This document shows positions 47,627 to 56,439 of a DNA stretch of 64,000 nt, piece after piece. The stretch comes from Parabacteroides massiliensis (GTDB taxonomy: Bacteria; Bacteroidota; Bacteroidia; Bacteroidales; Tannerellaceae): the NCBI RefSeq assembly GCF_900155425.1, contig NZ_LT700191.1, forward strand, positions 1,263,198-1,327,197. The letters run 5' to 3'. Every line of letters begins with the position of its first letter. Within the stretch, counting starts at the first letter, position 1. A program made the position numbers and the translations under genes. The notes below the pieces were generated by a model. That model ran no database searches. It had not been told where the DNA came from and was given only the letters and a program-made list of their open reading frames with translations.

Positions 47627-50600
47627 ATTTTTTACTACATAGGAAGATTGCGATCTGTATGCTGTTCATCGCATTGACCGGATTGGGCTATGTGTCGTAC
47701 AAGCAGTTGCCGGTCGAGCTGTTGCCTAATGCGGAGCTTCCGATGCTGTTCGTGCAGGTCACCTCGGCACAGGATATGGACCCATCGTATGTGGAGTCGG
47801 AGGTTGTGATCCCCCTCGAAGGAGCCATCGGAACCATAGGCGGAGTAGAACAGATCGAATCCCAGATCGACAGCCGCCAGTCTTCCATCAAGATCGATTT
47901 CAAGCCGAACATCAACTTCAAGATAACCGCTCTGAAGTTGCAGGAAAAGATCAACGAGGCCGCCTCCTCGCTTCCCGAAGGTTTCACGGTACAGGTGCAA
48001 AAGGTCGATGTCTCGATGCTTGCCGGTGGCTTCATGTCGCTTCAGGTGCGCGGATCGGGCGGTACGGACCGGGTCCGTAACCTGGTGGAGAAAGAGATAA
48101 GGCCCGATCTGGAAAACATCGACGGCATCGCCTCCGTCAATATCTATGGCGGGCGAGAGAAGGCCATTGAGGTGCAACTTGATCCCGATGCCTGCAAAGC
48201 CCTTGATCTGATCCCTTCCGCTATCAGCAGCCTCCTGACGCAGAATACCGAGGAGAAGGCGTTCGTCGGTTATGCTAACGAACCGGACGGGAAATATTTC
48301 GTCCATGTCAACTCGCCTTATACCGAAGTATCCGATCTCGAAAACATCGTCGTCGCTCCCGGCCCTGTGCTGCTGAAAGACATCGCCACTGTTTTCTTCG
48401 ATATGAAGGAAGAGACAAGCTACAGCAGGGTCAACGGCAAAGAGGCTGTCTCCGTCTCCTTGCTTGCTGACTCGCAGGCCAACTTGATCCAGCTCTCCCA
48501 CCGTACGGTCGAAGTGATCGACCGCCTGAACGAGCAGCTTGCCCCGCTCGATCTCTCTATCGTGGTAGAGAACAACCAAGCGGAAACGATGGAGGATAAC
48601 ATCGACCAGATCATCCACCTCGCGATCGTGGGCGGTCTACTTGCCGTCATCATCCTCTGGCTTTTCCTGAAGAACATCCGGTTGGTGTTCTTCATCGCCT
48701 TGTCCATCCCGATCTCCGTCTATACGGCGTTCAATTTCTTCTACGGGGCAGGGATTACGATCAACAGCCTTACGCTGGTCGGTATGGCGCTGGCAATCGG
48801 TATGCTGCTGGACAATAGCGTGGTAGTCTTGGAGAACATCTACCGCCTCTCCGCTGTCGGAGACACGCCCGAACGTTCCGTGACGCAAGGTACGCGCGAG
48901 GTCTGGCGTTCCATCCTCGCTGCCACCCTGACAACAGTCACGGTCTTTCTGCCCTTCGTCTTTTCCGATAATTTCCTGATCAAGCTGATGGGCCACCATA
49001 TCGGTGTCTCCATCATCTCGACTCTCCTGATCTCTCTCGCTGTCGCCCTCCTTTTTATTCCGATGGCCACTTATACGGTATTGAGAGGGGCTAAAAGGAC
49101 AGGTTGCTTCAAAGGTTTCCATAGATGGTTCAAGTCGGTACGCTCCCACGTCAAGCGTGGAGACAGGAGCACGGTCTTTTATGAAAAAGTGTCTGTCACG
49201 CAACGACCGGTACAGATATATCTGGTGCTGTTGAAGACCTGTATGCGGAATCCCGGCGTGACGATCTTCGGGGCTGTCATCCTGCTGTTCCTTTGCCTGA
49301 TCCTCTCTATCTCCCTGAATATCCAAGACAGGAAAGAGGTGGAAAACGACCGTTTCAGCATCTATGTGACGATGCCGACCGGCAGCACGCTGGAGAATGC
49401 CGACCAGGTCGTTCATGTCATCGAGGAACGCCTTGCCGAATTTCCGGAGAAACAAGACCTGATCAGCCGTATACGGGAAACGGATGCCGAGTTGATACTT
49501 GTCCTCAAAGAAGATTTCCGCCGGATAGGGAAGCGCAGCATCGCCGACATCAAATCCGACGTACAAACCCACCTTCGTGCCATCAACGGCGCTGAAATAT
49601 CCCTTTCCGAAGCCGGAGGCAGAGGGGGAAGCGGTTCCGGAGATATGATGGGCGGCATGGGCAGCTTCATGCGCCTTTTAGGTATGGGCGAGAACCGGGA
49701 ACGGATTGTGGTCAAAGGTTCCGACTTCGACCTTATGCAGCGAGTGGCGGAAGACTTCCGCTATTATCTCGACGAACAGGAGTTCATCCGCAATACCCGT
49801 GTCTCCTACAATCGCCGGCAACCGGAGATCCGTCTCGGTTTCGATCCGATCCTGCTGACTTCCTACGATATCTCTCGCCAGAACATAGCCTCCGGCCTCA
49901 CGTCGCTGAACCCGGAGATTTCGTCCGGAACCTCTTTCAAGGTAGGGGAGGACACTTACGATATCATCATCCGTAACCGGGCGAACCGGATGGAAGAAGA
50001 GGAAGAGACGGACAAAAAGCGGGACAGGACGGTAGACGACCTACGCGAAGTGCGCATACCGGGTGGTTCCGGCGGCCTGCACAGGCTGGAAGATATCGCC
50101 TCTGTCAACTATGGCCGCGGGCGTGCCCGTATCACCCGTGTGAATCAGGACAAGCAGATCGAGTTGTTCTATTCTTTCTCGCGCAATGTCGAAGAGTCGA
50201 AAGACCTTCTCGAAGGCTACCGGTCGGATATCGACCGGCTGGTGTCGGATTATAACCTGCCTTCGGGTGTGGCAGTCGAAGTGTTTCACGAAGAAGATAC
50301 GTTTGCCGACTTCAAGTTCTTGTTGTTGGCGGCGTTTATCCTGATTTTTATGATATTGGCTTCAGTCTTCGAATCCCTGACAACACCGTTCGTCCTGCTG
50401 TTTTCCATCCCGCTGGCCGCGATCGGTTCGTTGTTGGCGTTGTTGCTGACGGGCAACAGCCTGCTGAACAACGCGAACGTGATGATCGGGTTCCTGATCT
50501 TGTTGGGAGTGGTGGTGAACAATGGTATTATCTTGATCGACTATGCCAATATCCTCCGCCGGCGCGGTTACCGTCGCAACAGGGCGCTGATGACGGCAGG

Positions 50601-52401
50601 ACTGTCGCGTATCCGCCCGATCCTGATTACCTCCATCACGACGATCGTAGCCATGTTGCCGATGGCAATGGGCAATTCGGAGTATGCCGGAGCGATCGGT
50701 GCGCCGTTTGCCATTACCGTGATCGGAGGGCTTTCCTTTTCGGCCTTGCTGACGCTGATCCTGATCCCAACTGTCTGCATGGGATTGGAGAACACGTTGC
50801 AATGGTACAGGGGGCTGTCCCCGAAAGTGTGGCTGCTGCACGGCCTGCTCTTTATGGTGGGAGCGGGTTGTATCCACCTGTATGGCGGTAGTCTCTTGTG
50901 GCAGTCCGTCTATGGGGTGTTGTTGCTGGCCGGTATTCCGGGTGCGACCTATTTTATGCAGGCAAGCCTCCGCCATGCCCGTTCGAAGGTGATCGATCCG
51001 GAGGCGGACATTCATATATCCGTCCGCAATTTGGTGAAGATATACGACTGGCCGGGACGTGTCAGCCGCCAGTGGAGGAGTGGCCTGTTGATCCGCCGGC
51101 GGTTGGGGATCGACGGTGAATATCGTTCGTTGAAAGATTTCGTGAATGTGGGTTGGCAGTTCGCCCTGTTGGGCTTCGGCGTCTGGTTCACCTGGTTCTT
51201 TATTGACAGCCGGTTATGGATCTTTTTCCTTTCCTTCGTGGTCTATGCCGCAACGCTTTACCTGTGGCGCAAGGTACGTGAATATTTGTATGTCAGGTTT
51301 GCAGGAAGCCGGACGGTGAAATACGTCAATCGGATCATCTTCTGGAGCCTTCCTCCGCTGATTCTCTTCGGCCTGTTCCGCAGATTGGACAATCCGAACC
51401 TGGTAGGGACGGTCGGGGTGCTGTGGGCGTTCTGCATAGCTGTCTATGTGACTTCCGGCTATCTGTTTGAGAAGGAAATCAATATCGAACGGGTAAAAGG
51501 GCGTTTCTCCGGGCTGCGCCGTTCGTGGTTCCGTCTGGTGAAAGGCATTCCGCTGATCGGGAAACGTCGCCGGCCGTTCAAGGCGCTCCGGGGCGTATCA
51601 TTCGAGATACGTACGGGTATGTTTGGTCTCTTGGGGCCGAACGGGGCGGGAAAGTCCACCCTGATGCGTATCATCTGCGGTATCCTGGAGCAGAGCTACG
51701 GCAGTATCTGGATCAACGGGCTGGACACGCGTGTCTACCGGGAGGAATTACAGAGCCTGATCGGTTTCCTGCCACAGGAGTTCGGGACGTACGAGAATAT
51801 GTCGTCTTGGGAGTTTCTCGACTACCAGGCGATCCTCAAGGGCCTCGTCGATTCCGGCCTGCGGCGTGAGCGGTTGGAGTATGTCCTTCGGGCCGTCCAT
51901 ATGTTCGACCGCAAGGACGAAAAGATAGGTTCTTTCTCAGGTGGCATGAAACAGCGTATCGGTATCGCTCTGATCCTGCTGCATCTGCCGCGTATATTAG
52001 TGGTGGACGAACCGACTGCCGGACTCGATCCGCGCGAACGCATCCGTTTCCGTAACCTGTTGGTGGAGCTGAGCAAGGACCGCATCGTGATCTTCTCCAC
52101 CCATATCATCGAAGACATATCCAGCTCATGCAGCCAGGTGGTCGTGATCAACAAGGGCAGCCTGAAGTATTTCGGCGATCCGGTCGATATGGTCGGTATG
52201 GCGGCCGGAAAGGTCTGGCTGTTCGATATAGATAAAACGGAATTTGAACAGGCATTGGATAAGTCACGTATTGTCAACCATATCCAGAAAGACGATCGCA
52301 TCCGGGTCCGTTACCTCTCGACTGCCTCCCCGCATGACGGGGCGGTACAAGCGGAACCGAACTTGGAAGATGCTTATCTTTGCTTGTTGAAAGGACTTTG
52401 A
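47623..52401 (+). CDS. RND efflux pump fused to an ABC ATPase domain
   Basis: A 1592-residue fusion. Residues 1-~1045 are a complete RND pump (LHRKIAICMLFIALTGLGYV; TM4 LVGMALAIGMLLDNSVVVLENI; ILLGVVVNNGIILIDYANIL). Two more hydrophobic segments follow (~1070-1115), then a strand ISVRNLVKIYDW (~1131) like the N-terminal A-loop strand of an ABC ATPase. Next come about 175 residues with four membrane segments (~1170-1290). The ATPase then resumes at FKALRGVSFEI (~1318) with Walker A LLGPNGAGKST (~1336-1346), Q-loop LPQEF, signature SFSGGMKQR (~1438), Walker B LVVDEPTAGLD and switch His FSTHIIED. All ATPase motifs look functional. It overlaps the first RND gene by 4 nt. There is no stop or shift at the joins, so the fusion is read in one frame. 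Confidence 0.92.
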   Translation: MNFLLHRKIAICMLFIALTGLGYVSYKQLPVELLPNAELPMLFVQVTSAQDMDPSYVESEVVIPLEGAIGTIGGVEQIESQIDSRQSSIKIDFKPNINFKITALKLQEKINEAASSLPEGFTVQVQKVDVSMLAGGFMSLQVRGSGGTDRVRNLVEKEIRPDLENIDGIASVNIYGGREKAIEVQLDPDACKALDLIPSAISSLLTQNTEEKAFVGYANEPDGKYFVHVNSPYTEVSDLENIVVAPGPVLLKDIATVFFDMKEETSYSRVNGKEAVSVSLLADSQANLIQLSHRTVEVIDRLNEQLAPLDLSIVVENNQAETMEDNIDQIIHLAIVGGLLAVIILWLFLKNIRLVFFIALSIPISVYTAFNFFYGAGITINSLTLVGMALAIGMLLDNSVVVLENIYRLSAVGDTPERSVTQGTREVWRSILAATLTTVTVFLPFVFSDNFLIKLMGHHIGVSIISTLLISLAVALLFIPMATYTVLRGAKRTGCFKGFHRWFKSVRSHVKRGDRSTVFYEKVSVTQRPVQIYLVLLKTCMRNPGVTIFGAVILLFLCLILSISLNIQDRKEVENDRFSIYVTMPTGSTLENADQVVHVIEERLAEFPEKQDLISRIRETDAELILVLKEDFRRIGKRSIADIKSDVQTHLRAINGAEISLSEAGGRGGSGSGDMMGGMGSFMRLLGMGENRERIVVKGSDFDLMQRVAEDFRYYLDEQEFIRNTRVSYNRRQPEIRLGFDPILLTSYDISRQNIASGLTSLNPEISSGTSFKVGEDTYDIIIRNRANRMEEEEETDKKRDRTVDDLREVRIPGGSGGLHRLEDIASVNYGRGRARITRVNQDKQIELFYSFSRNVEESKDLLEGYRSDIDRLVSDYNLPSGVAVEVFHEEDTFADFKFLLLAAFILIFMILASVFESLTTPFVLLFSIPLAAIGSLLALLLTGNSLLNNANVMIGFLILLGVVVNNGIILIDYANILRRRGYRRNRALMTAGLSRIRPILITSITTIVAMLPMAMGNSEYAGAIGAPFAITVIGGLSFSALLTLILIPTVCMGLENTLQWYRGLSPKVWLLHGLLFMVGAGCIHLYGGSLLWQSVYGVLLLAGIPGATYFMQASLRHARSKVIDPEADIHISVRNLVKIYDWPGRVSRQWRSGLLIRRRLGIDGEYRSLKDFVNVGWQFALLGFGVWFTWFFIDSRLWIFFLSFVVYAATLYLWRKVREYLYVRFAGSRTVKYVNRIIFWSLPPLILFGLFRRLDNPNLVGTVGVLWAFCIAVYVTSGYLFEKEINIERVKGRFSGLRRSWFRLVKGIPLIGKRRRPFKALRGVSFEIRTGMFGLLGPNGAGKSTLMRIICGILEQSYGSIWINGLDTRVYREELQSLIGFLPQEFGTYENMSSWEFLDYQAILKGLVDSGLRRERLEYVLRAVHMFDRKDEKIGSFSGGMKQRIGIALILLHLPRILVVDEPTAGLDPRERIRFRNLLVELSKDRIVIFSTHIIEDISSSCSQVVVINKGSLKYFGDPVDMVGMAAGKVWLFDIDKTEFEQALDKSRIVNHIQKDDRIRVRYLSTASPHDGAVQAEPNLEDAYLCLLKGL

Positions 52402-52403
52402 AA

Positions 52404-52470
52404 ATTTATGGTTTATGATTTGTACGTCGGTGATAAATCATAAATCTCAAATCTCAAATCATAAATCATT
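52404..52470. repeat. ATAAATCAT-type repeat cluster inside the export operon
   Basis: TTTATGGTTTATGATTTG and the inverse GATAAATCATAAATCTCAA with further AAATCATAAATCAT copies fill the gap between the RND-ABC fusion and the last permease. Same family as 6446-6526. The opposed copies can form a hairpin. Confidence 0.65.
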
Positions 52471-53184
52471 ATGACACTGAAACAATTCATATATCTCTTG
52501 CCTCGTCTGGTTAAATATAACCTGAAGATTATTTTTGCTGGGAAATTCATCTGGTTCCTCCTGGCGGCATTTCTGTTTTTTGGTTATTTCATGTTTCAGA
52601 TAGCTTGGAACCGGTCGGAGGTCAACGAAGGGGTGGTCTATAACCTTCTGATGTTCCCTTGTGTCTTGCTGGTGTTCTATCCTGCCGTTTTCGGTATACA
52701 GAACGATGAGGACAGCCGGATACTGGAAATCCTTTTCGGCATCCCCGACTATAAATATAAGGTATGGGGTGTCCGCCTGTTGATGATCTACGTGGCGGTT
52801 TTCGTGATCCTGGTCGTCTTCTCGTGGCTGGCTACGCTCTTGCTCTATCCCGTCAATCCCCTTGAGATGTCGGCACAACTGATGTTTCCGATTCTTTTCT
52901 TCGGAAATCTCGCCTTCATGTTCTCCACCATCACCCGCAGTGGTAACGGGACTGCCGTCCTGATGATTATCATCGGCATTGCCCTGCTGATCTTCAGCAA
53001 TACGCCCCTTATCGAGCGTTCCTTTTGGAACATCCTCCTCAATCCTTTCTCTATTCCCCACAATTTCCTGCCGGTCATCTGGGAAGGTATCATCATTAAA
53101 AGCCGCATCTTTCTCCTGGCTGCCAGTATCATCTGGATGCTGATCGGCCTTCTGAACTTGCAAAAGAGGGAGAAATTTGTCTGA
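52471..53184 (+). CDS. ABC-2 type permease, last gene of the ABC-RND operon
   Basis: A 237-residue membrane protein with about six hydrophobic segments (FIWFLLAAFLFFGYFMF, VVYNLLMFPCVLLVFYPAVF, LLMIYVAVFVILVVFSWLA, LMFPILFFGNLAFMFSTI, VLMIIIGIALLIFS, IFLLAASIIWMLIGLLN). The cytoplasmic loop DEDSRILEILFGIPDYKYKVWGVR fits ABC-2 permeases. It is the natural membrane partner for the ATPase domain of the preceding fusion, as the 38620 gene is for the first ATPase. The 69-nt gap is filled by repeats, so it is probably still on the same transcript. Confidence 0.85.
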   Translation: MTLKQFIYLLPRLVKYNLKIIFAGKFIWFLLAAFLFFGYFMFQIAWNRSEVNEGVVYNLLMFPCVLLVFYPAVFGIQNDEDSRILEILFGIPDYKYKVWGVRLLMIYVAVFVILVVFSWLATLLLYPVNPLEMSAQLMFPILFFGNLAFMFSTITRSGNGTAVLMIIIGIALLIFSNTPLIERSFWNILLNPFSIPHNFLPVIWEGIIIKSRIFLLAASIIWMLIGLLNLQKREKFV

Positions 53185-53271
53185 TCATATCATAGAAATC
53201 TGCTTATTTCCGGGTCGAAAGCAATAGACGATGATGCTTGGTAAAAAGCTCTTCTGTAAAAATACAAATAG

Positions 53272-53373
53272 AGTATCAGTGGTAATACACAAATACCGGT
53301 GATGCAAGGTATCTACATTGTGAAATTAACCAATGCTGGCTATACGAATGTGACTAAGGTAAATGTTTATTGA
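53272..53373 (+). pseudogene. Remnant of a T9SS cargo gene (C-terminal sorting tail)
   Basis: In one frame the bases encode SISGNTQIPVMQGIYIVK, then LTNAGYTNVTKVNVY and a stop. This is the standard last strand pair of a type A T9SS sorting domain. Upstream in the same frame there are stop codons at once, so only the tail survives. Confidence 0.6.
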
Positions 53374-53392
53374 TCCATATACGTTTAGTATT

Positions 53393-53432
53393 AAAAGAAA
53401 AAGGGCATCCCCATGGATGCCCTTTTCTTTTA
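53393..53432. terminator. Bidirectional terminator
   Basis: An 11-bp GC-containing stem AAAGGGCATCC with GGATGCCCTTT and CCAT loop is extended by AAAAGAA/TTCTTTT on either side. It separates the plus-strand export operon from the minus-strand lipoprotein gene. Confidence 0.87.
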
Positions 53433-53447
53433 AAGAGAGAAGTAGGG

Positions 53448-54860
53448 TTACCACTTATTATACAATACCACCTTGCGGGAATCTCGTATGCTCATGGTTG
53501 GGAACCAGATGTCGTCGGCTGTCAGGCCGCATTCTTCGACTGCCTGTAAACAATATTCCAGTTTGCCGAAATCGGCATCGGCATTGTTTGTCCCGAAGGT
53601 GAACTTGATTCCGCGTTCTTTCGCTTTACGGATGATGTCGAAGCTCGGAATCTTGTAGCGTGCGTTGATTTCAAGGGCTATATTGTATTTAACCAATACA
53701 TCCAGGACACGGCTGATACGTTCGTCGGTCCAGTATTTGGCATACTCTGCATTCAATTCTCCCGGCAGGAAGGTCGGATTGGCATAGATGTCGGCCGGCT
53801 CGTAGGTAAGAATCTTGACCGTCTGGTCCACCAGGTGGTCCATATATTGTTCTTTTGTGACACCGTCGTAGTGCACCTCTTCGGGGCGGTATATCCTTGA
53901 CAAACGTCCTTTATGGTCCACAATGGTCATTCCGTCGGTAAAGAGATAGTCGAATACGCCTAAAGCCTCTTGCGAGAAGGTTGCGGTCCATTTACGACCT
54001 TCACCCTGTACGCCACGCAGGAAAGGCATGTCTTTTACTTCGTTGTAGTATTCGTACACTTCCTTGTCATCGGCAAGCATACGGCCTACACCGCCCTCGC
54101 CGGCATTGGGAGCCACACCGTAGTTGATGCCGTAGTTCATCGACATGGCGTGTGCCATCTCCTTCGTCAGGCCACCTTTCAAATGTACGTGGTAGTCTAT
54201 CACGGGGAAGTTTTGCTGCTGGAAACGGATCACGGCATCGTTCTGTTCGTCTATCCGTGGCATTGTGTCTGCTTCATTGACCGCGTCTTTTTTCAAACGG
54301 GTCATGTTGAGGTTACGAAAGGCTACATCGCCATTCATGCCTTTTAGCGCGATAGAACCCCGGCTGAGCAGACGTCCGGCATATTCTTCCGTACGATAGG
54401 GATGTTCGGGTTCGGTATAGCATACTACTACCGTATCGTTTATAGCAACCAGTATGTTATGCCCGCGTACGGCGATTTTGAAATCGAACCATTTCCCATC
54501 TTCGGCCAACGAACGGTAGAGGTTGCGCACGGATGTGAGGCTGCCGCTTTTACGTGTGCCGTCGATGGCTCCGTTCCGGAATGCCACCTCATAACCTGAT
54601 TTCCCGTCGGTATGGAACAGCAAGGCTGCTTCCGCATTTTCTTCGGTGAGAGCTTGTCCGGTGAGTATGAAGTTTTCATATTCCCCTTCGGCAAACCAGG
54701 TCGATCCGGCTGTCACGGTTATCTCATTGCCCTCAGCGGTCCCCAGTTCGGAACTGCTGAAACGGTTCAACGGTTCTGCAACGTTGTATCGTACGCAGCC
54801 GGTAAGCCCTAAAATGCTTATCAAGGCCGCTATTAGTGCTGTACTGGTTTTATTGATCAT
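53448..54860 (-). CDS. Lipoprotein with DUF1080-like and PHP/amidohydrolase-like domains
   Basis: A 470-residue predicted lipoprotein (ALISILGLTGC, Cys22). Residues ~45-195 resemble the DUF1080/3-keto-disaccharide hydrolase beta-sandwich (FILTGQALTEENAEAALLFHTDG, WFDFKIAVRGHNILVAINDTVVV, RGSIALKG). From ~218 a metal-dependent PHP/amidohydrolase-type domain begins with FPVIDYHVHLKGGLTKEMAH (a HxH pair) and continues through FTDGMTIVDHKG, NIALEINARYKIPSFDIIRKAKERGIKFTFGTNNAD, where the EINARY and FGTNNAD strands fit PHP proteins. The substrate is unknown, perhaps a sugar derivative. It starts 21 nt after ychF ends, so the two are probably co-transcribed. Confidence 0.75.
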   Translation of the reverse strand: MINKTSTALIAALISILGLTGCVRYNVAEPLNRFSSSELGTAEGNEITVTAGSTWFAEGEYENFILTGQALTEENAEAALLFHTDGKSGYEVAFRNGAIDGTRKSGSLTSVRNLYRSLAEDGKWFDFKIAVRGHNILVAINDTVVVCYTEPEHPYRTEEYAGRLLSRGSIALKGMNGDVAFRNLNMTRLKKDAVNEADTMPRIDEQNDAVIRFQQQNFPVIDYHVHLKGGLTKEMAHAMSMNYGINYGVAPNAGEGGVGRMLADDKEVYEYYNEVKDMPFLRGVQGEGRKWTATFSQEALGVFDYLFTDGMTIVDHKGRLSRIYRPEEVHYDGVTKEQYMDHLVDQTVKILTYEPADIYANPTFLPGELNAEYAKYWTDERISRVLDVLVKYNIALEINARYKIPSFDIIRKAKERGIKFTFGTNNADADFGKLEYCLQAVEECGLTADDIWFPTMSIRDSRKVVLYNKW

Positions 54861-54881
54861 AATGTATGTTGTTTTAGGAAA

Positions 54882-55985
54882 TTATACATTGAAACGGAAA
54901 TGCATGATATCGCCGTCCTGAACGATATATTCTTTTCCTTCGACGCTCATCTTTCCGGCTTCTTTCACGGCTGATTCCGAACCGTAGGAGATATAGTCTT
55001 CATATTTGATGACTTCGGCGCGGATAAAGCCTTTTTCGAAATCAGTATGGATCACGCCGGCGCATTGCGGGGCTTTCCATCCCTTATGGAACGTCCAGGC
55101 ACGGCATTCGTCGGGACCGGCTGTCAGGAATGTTTGCAAGTTCAGGAGCTTGTAGGCTGACTTGATCAGGCGGGCAACCCCCGATTCCTCTAAGCCGATC
55201 TCCTGCAAGAACATCTGGCGTTCTTCGTAGGTGTCGAATTCGGCGATCTCGCTTTCGATTTTGGCTGCTACGACCAGAATTTCGGCACCTTCGTCTTTCA
55301 CAGCTTCGCGGACGGCTTCCACATATTTATTACCGCTCACTGCGCTTGCTTCATCTACGTTGCAGACATACATCACCGGTTTGTCGGTCAGCAGGAACAG
55401 GTCGTGTGCTATCTTCTGCTCGTCTTTCGTCTCGAAAGAGACAGTGCGGGCGCTTTTACCCTGTTCCAATGCTTCTTTGTATTTGCAAAGCACTTCATAA
55501 GCGATTTTAGCCTGTTTGTCACCGCCGGTCTGAGCCTGTTTCTGTACTTTGGCGATACGGCTGTCTATAGTTTCCAAGTCTTTGATCTGCAATTCGGTGT
55601 CGATGATTTCTTTGTCGCGCACCGGATCGACACGGCCATCCACATGGACGATGTTGTCATCGTCGAAACAACGCAATACGTGCAGGATTGCATCTGTTTC
55701 GCGGATATTGGCGAGGAATTTGTTTCCTAATCCTTCCCCTTTGCTGGCGCCTTTTACAAGGCCGGCGATGTCTACGATTTCCACCGTAGTGGGGATAACA
55801 CGTTGGGGATGTTCGATTTCAGCCAGCTTGTTCAGACGTTCGTCCGGTACGGTGATCACGCCGACATTCGGTTCGATCGTACAGAACGGGAAGTTAGCAG
55901 ACTGTGCTTTTGCATTCGATAAGCAATTGAAAAGAGTGGACTTTCCTACGTTGGGAAGTCCTACGATGCCACATTGTAATGCCAT
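54882..55985 (-). CDS. ychF: Ribosome-binding ATPase YchF/OLA1
   Basis: A 367-residue OBG-family P-loop protein. G1 is GLPNVGKSTLFNCLS and G3 DIAGLVKGASKGEGLGN. The base-recognition motif is NVDE rather than NKxD (VCNVDEASA), the hallmark of YchF proteins, which prefer ATP. The helical insert and the C-terminal TGS domain (FLTAGPDECRAWTFHKGWKAPQCAGVIHTDFEKGFIRAEVI ... DGDIMHFRFNV) are complete. YchF binds ribosomes and is linked to stress control. A TATCTTTG box on this strand (56116-56109) is a likely promoter; otherwise the 55986-56286 stretch holds only the tRNA terminator. Confidence 0.97.
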   Translation of the reverse strand: MALQCGIVGLPNVGKSTLFNCLSNAKAQSANFPFCTIEPNVGVITVPDERLNKLAEIEHPQRVIPTTVEIVDIAGLVKGASKGEGLGNKFLANIRETDAILHVLRCFDDDNIVHVDGRVDPVRDKEIIDTELQIKDLETIDSRIAKVQKQAQTGGDKQAKIAYEVLCKYKEALEQGKSARTVSFETKDEQKIAHDLFLLTDKPVMYVCNVDEASAVSGNKYVEAVREAVKDEGAEILVVAAKIESEIAEFDTYEERQMFLQEIGLEESGVARLIKSAYKLLNLQTFLTAGPDECRAWTFHKGWKAPQCAGVIHTDFEKGFIRAEVIKYEDYISYGSESAVKEAGKMSVEGKEYIVQDGDIMHFRFNV

Positions 55986-56232
55986 ATTATTATAGTATTT
56001 TTCTTATTATCAATTAGTTATATATTTATGTAAAAATAGACGAGTAACAAAATGGTAACAATATAAAGTTAAAAAAAGTAATTGTCCCTTCTATCTCGTT
56101 TTGGTGTGCAAAGATAATCAATTTTAGGCTAATGTGGTTATCTTCTTATACTTTCTCTTTTATCTGTTACCACAAGTTGTTTTTCGGGTGAGCCTCGTGA
56201 TCCACTATTTTCTGCTACCTGCCAGAAAAAAG

Positions 56233-56266
56233 AAATCCCTGATAATAAGACATTATCAGGGATTTT
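56233..56266 (-). terminator. Terminator downstream of tRNA-Lys
   Basis: A 14-bp stem AAATCCCTGATAAT with ATTATCAGGGATTT and a 5-nt loop. On the minus strand it is followed by TTTCTTTTTT. Confidence 0.85.
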
Positions 56267-56286
56267 CTTCGATTTTCATCTTTGAT

Positions 56287-56362
56287 TGGTGATCCGCCTG
56301 GGGTTCGAACCCAGGACCCCATCCTTAAAAGGGATGTGCTCTACCTGCTGAGCTAGCGAATC
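56287..56362 (-). tRNA. tRNA-Lys (anticodon UUU)
   Basis: The 76-nt minus-strand sequence folds as a tRNA. The acceptor pairs GATTCGC with GCGGATC (one G-U). The D arm contains GCTCAGCAGGTAGAGC, the anticodon loop is CTTTTAA with anticodon TTT, and the T arm is CCTGG-GTTCGAA-CCCAGG. The discriminator is A and a CCA end is encoded. Without CCA the gene ends at 56290. Confidence 0.96.
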
Positions 56363-56392
56363 ATCCTGTGCGTTACTTCTGTAATGCGGGTG

Positions 56393-56422
56393 CAAAGGTA
56401 GGGCTTTTTTTTATATATGCAA
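56393..56422 (-). promoter_or_regulatory. tRNA-Lys promoter
   Basis: On the minus strand TTG (56422-56420), a 19-nt spacer and TACCTTTG (56400-56393). This is one of the best consensus promoters in the window and serves as a reference for the repeat-borne promoters in the CRISPR array. Confidence 0.78.
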
Positions 56423-56439
56423 GGGGTGATGCGAGTTTT

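Noticed and set aside
47623-52401. That the RND-ABC fusion is an artefact of a missing stop codon
   Set aside because: The linker continues in frame for about 270 residues with plausible membrane helices and the ATPase is complete, so a chance read-through of two genes is unlikely, though homologues should be compared.
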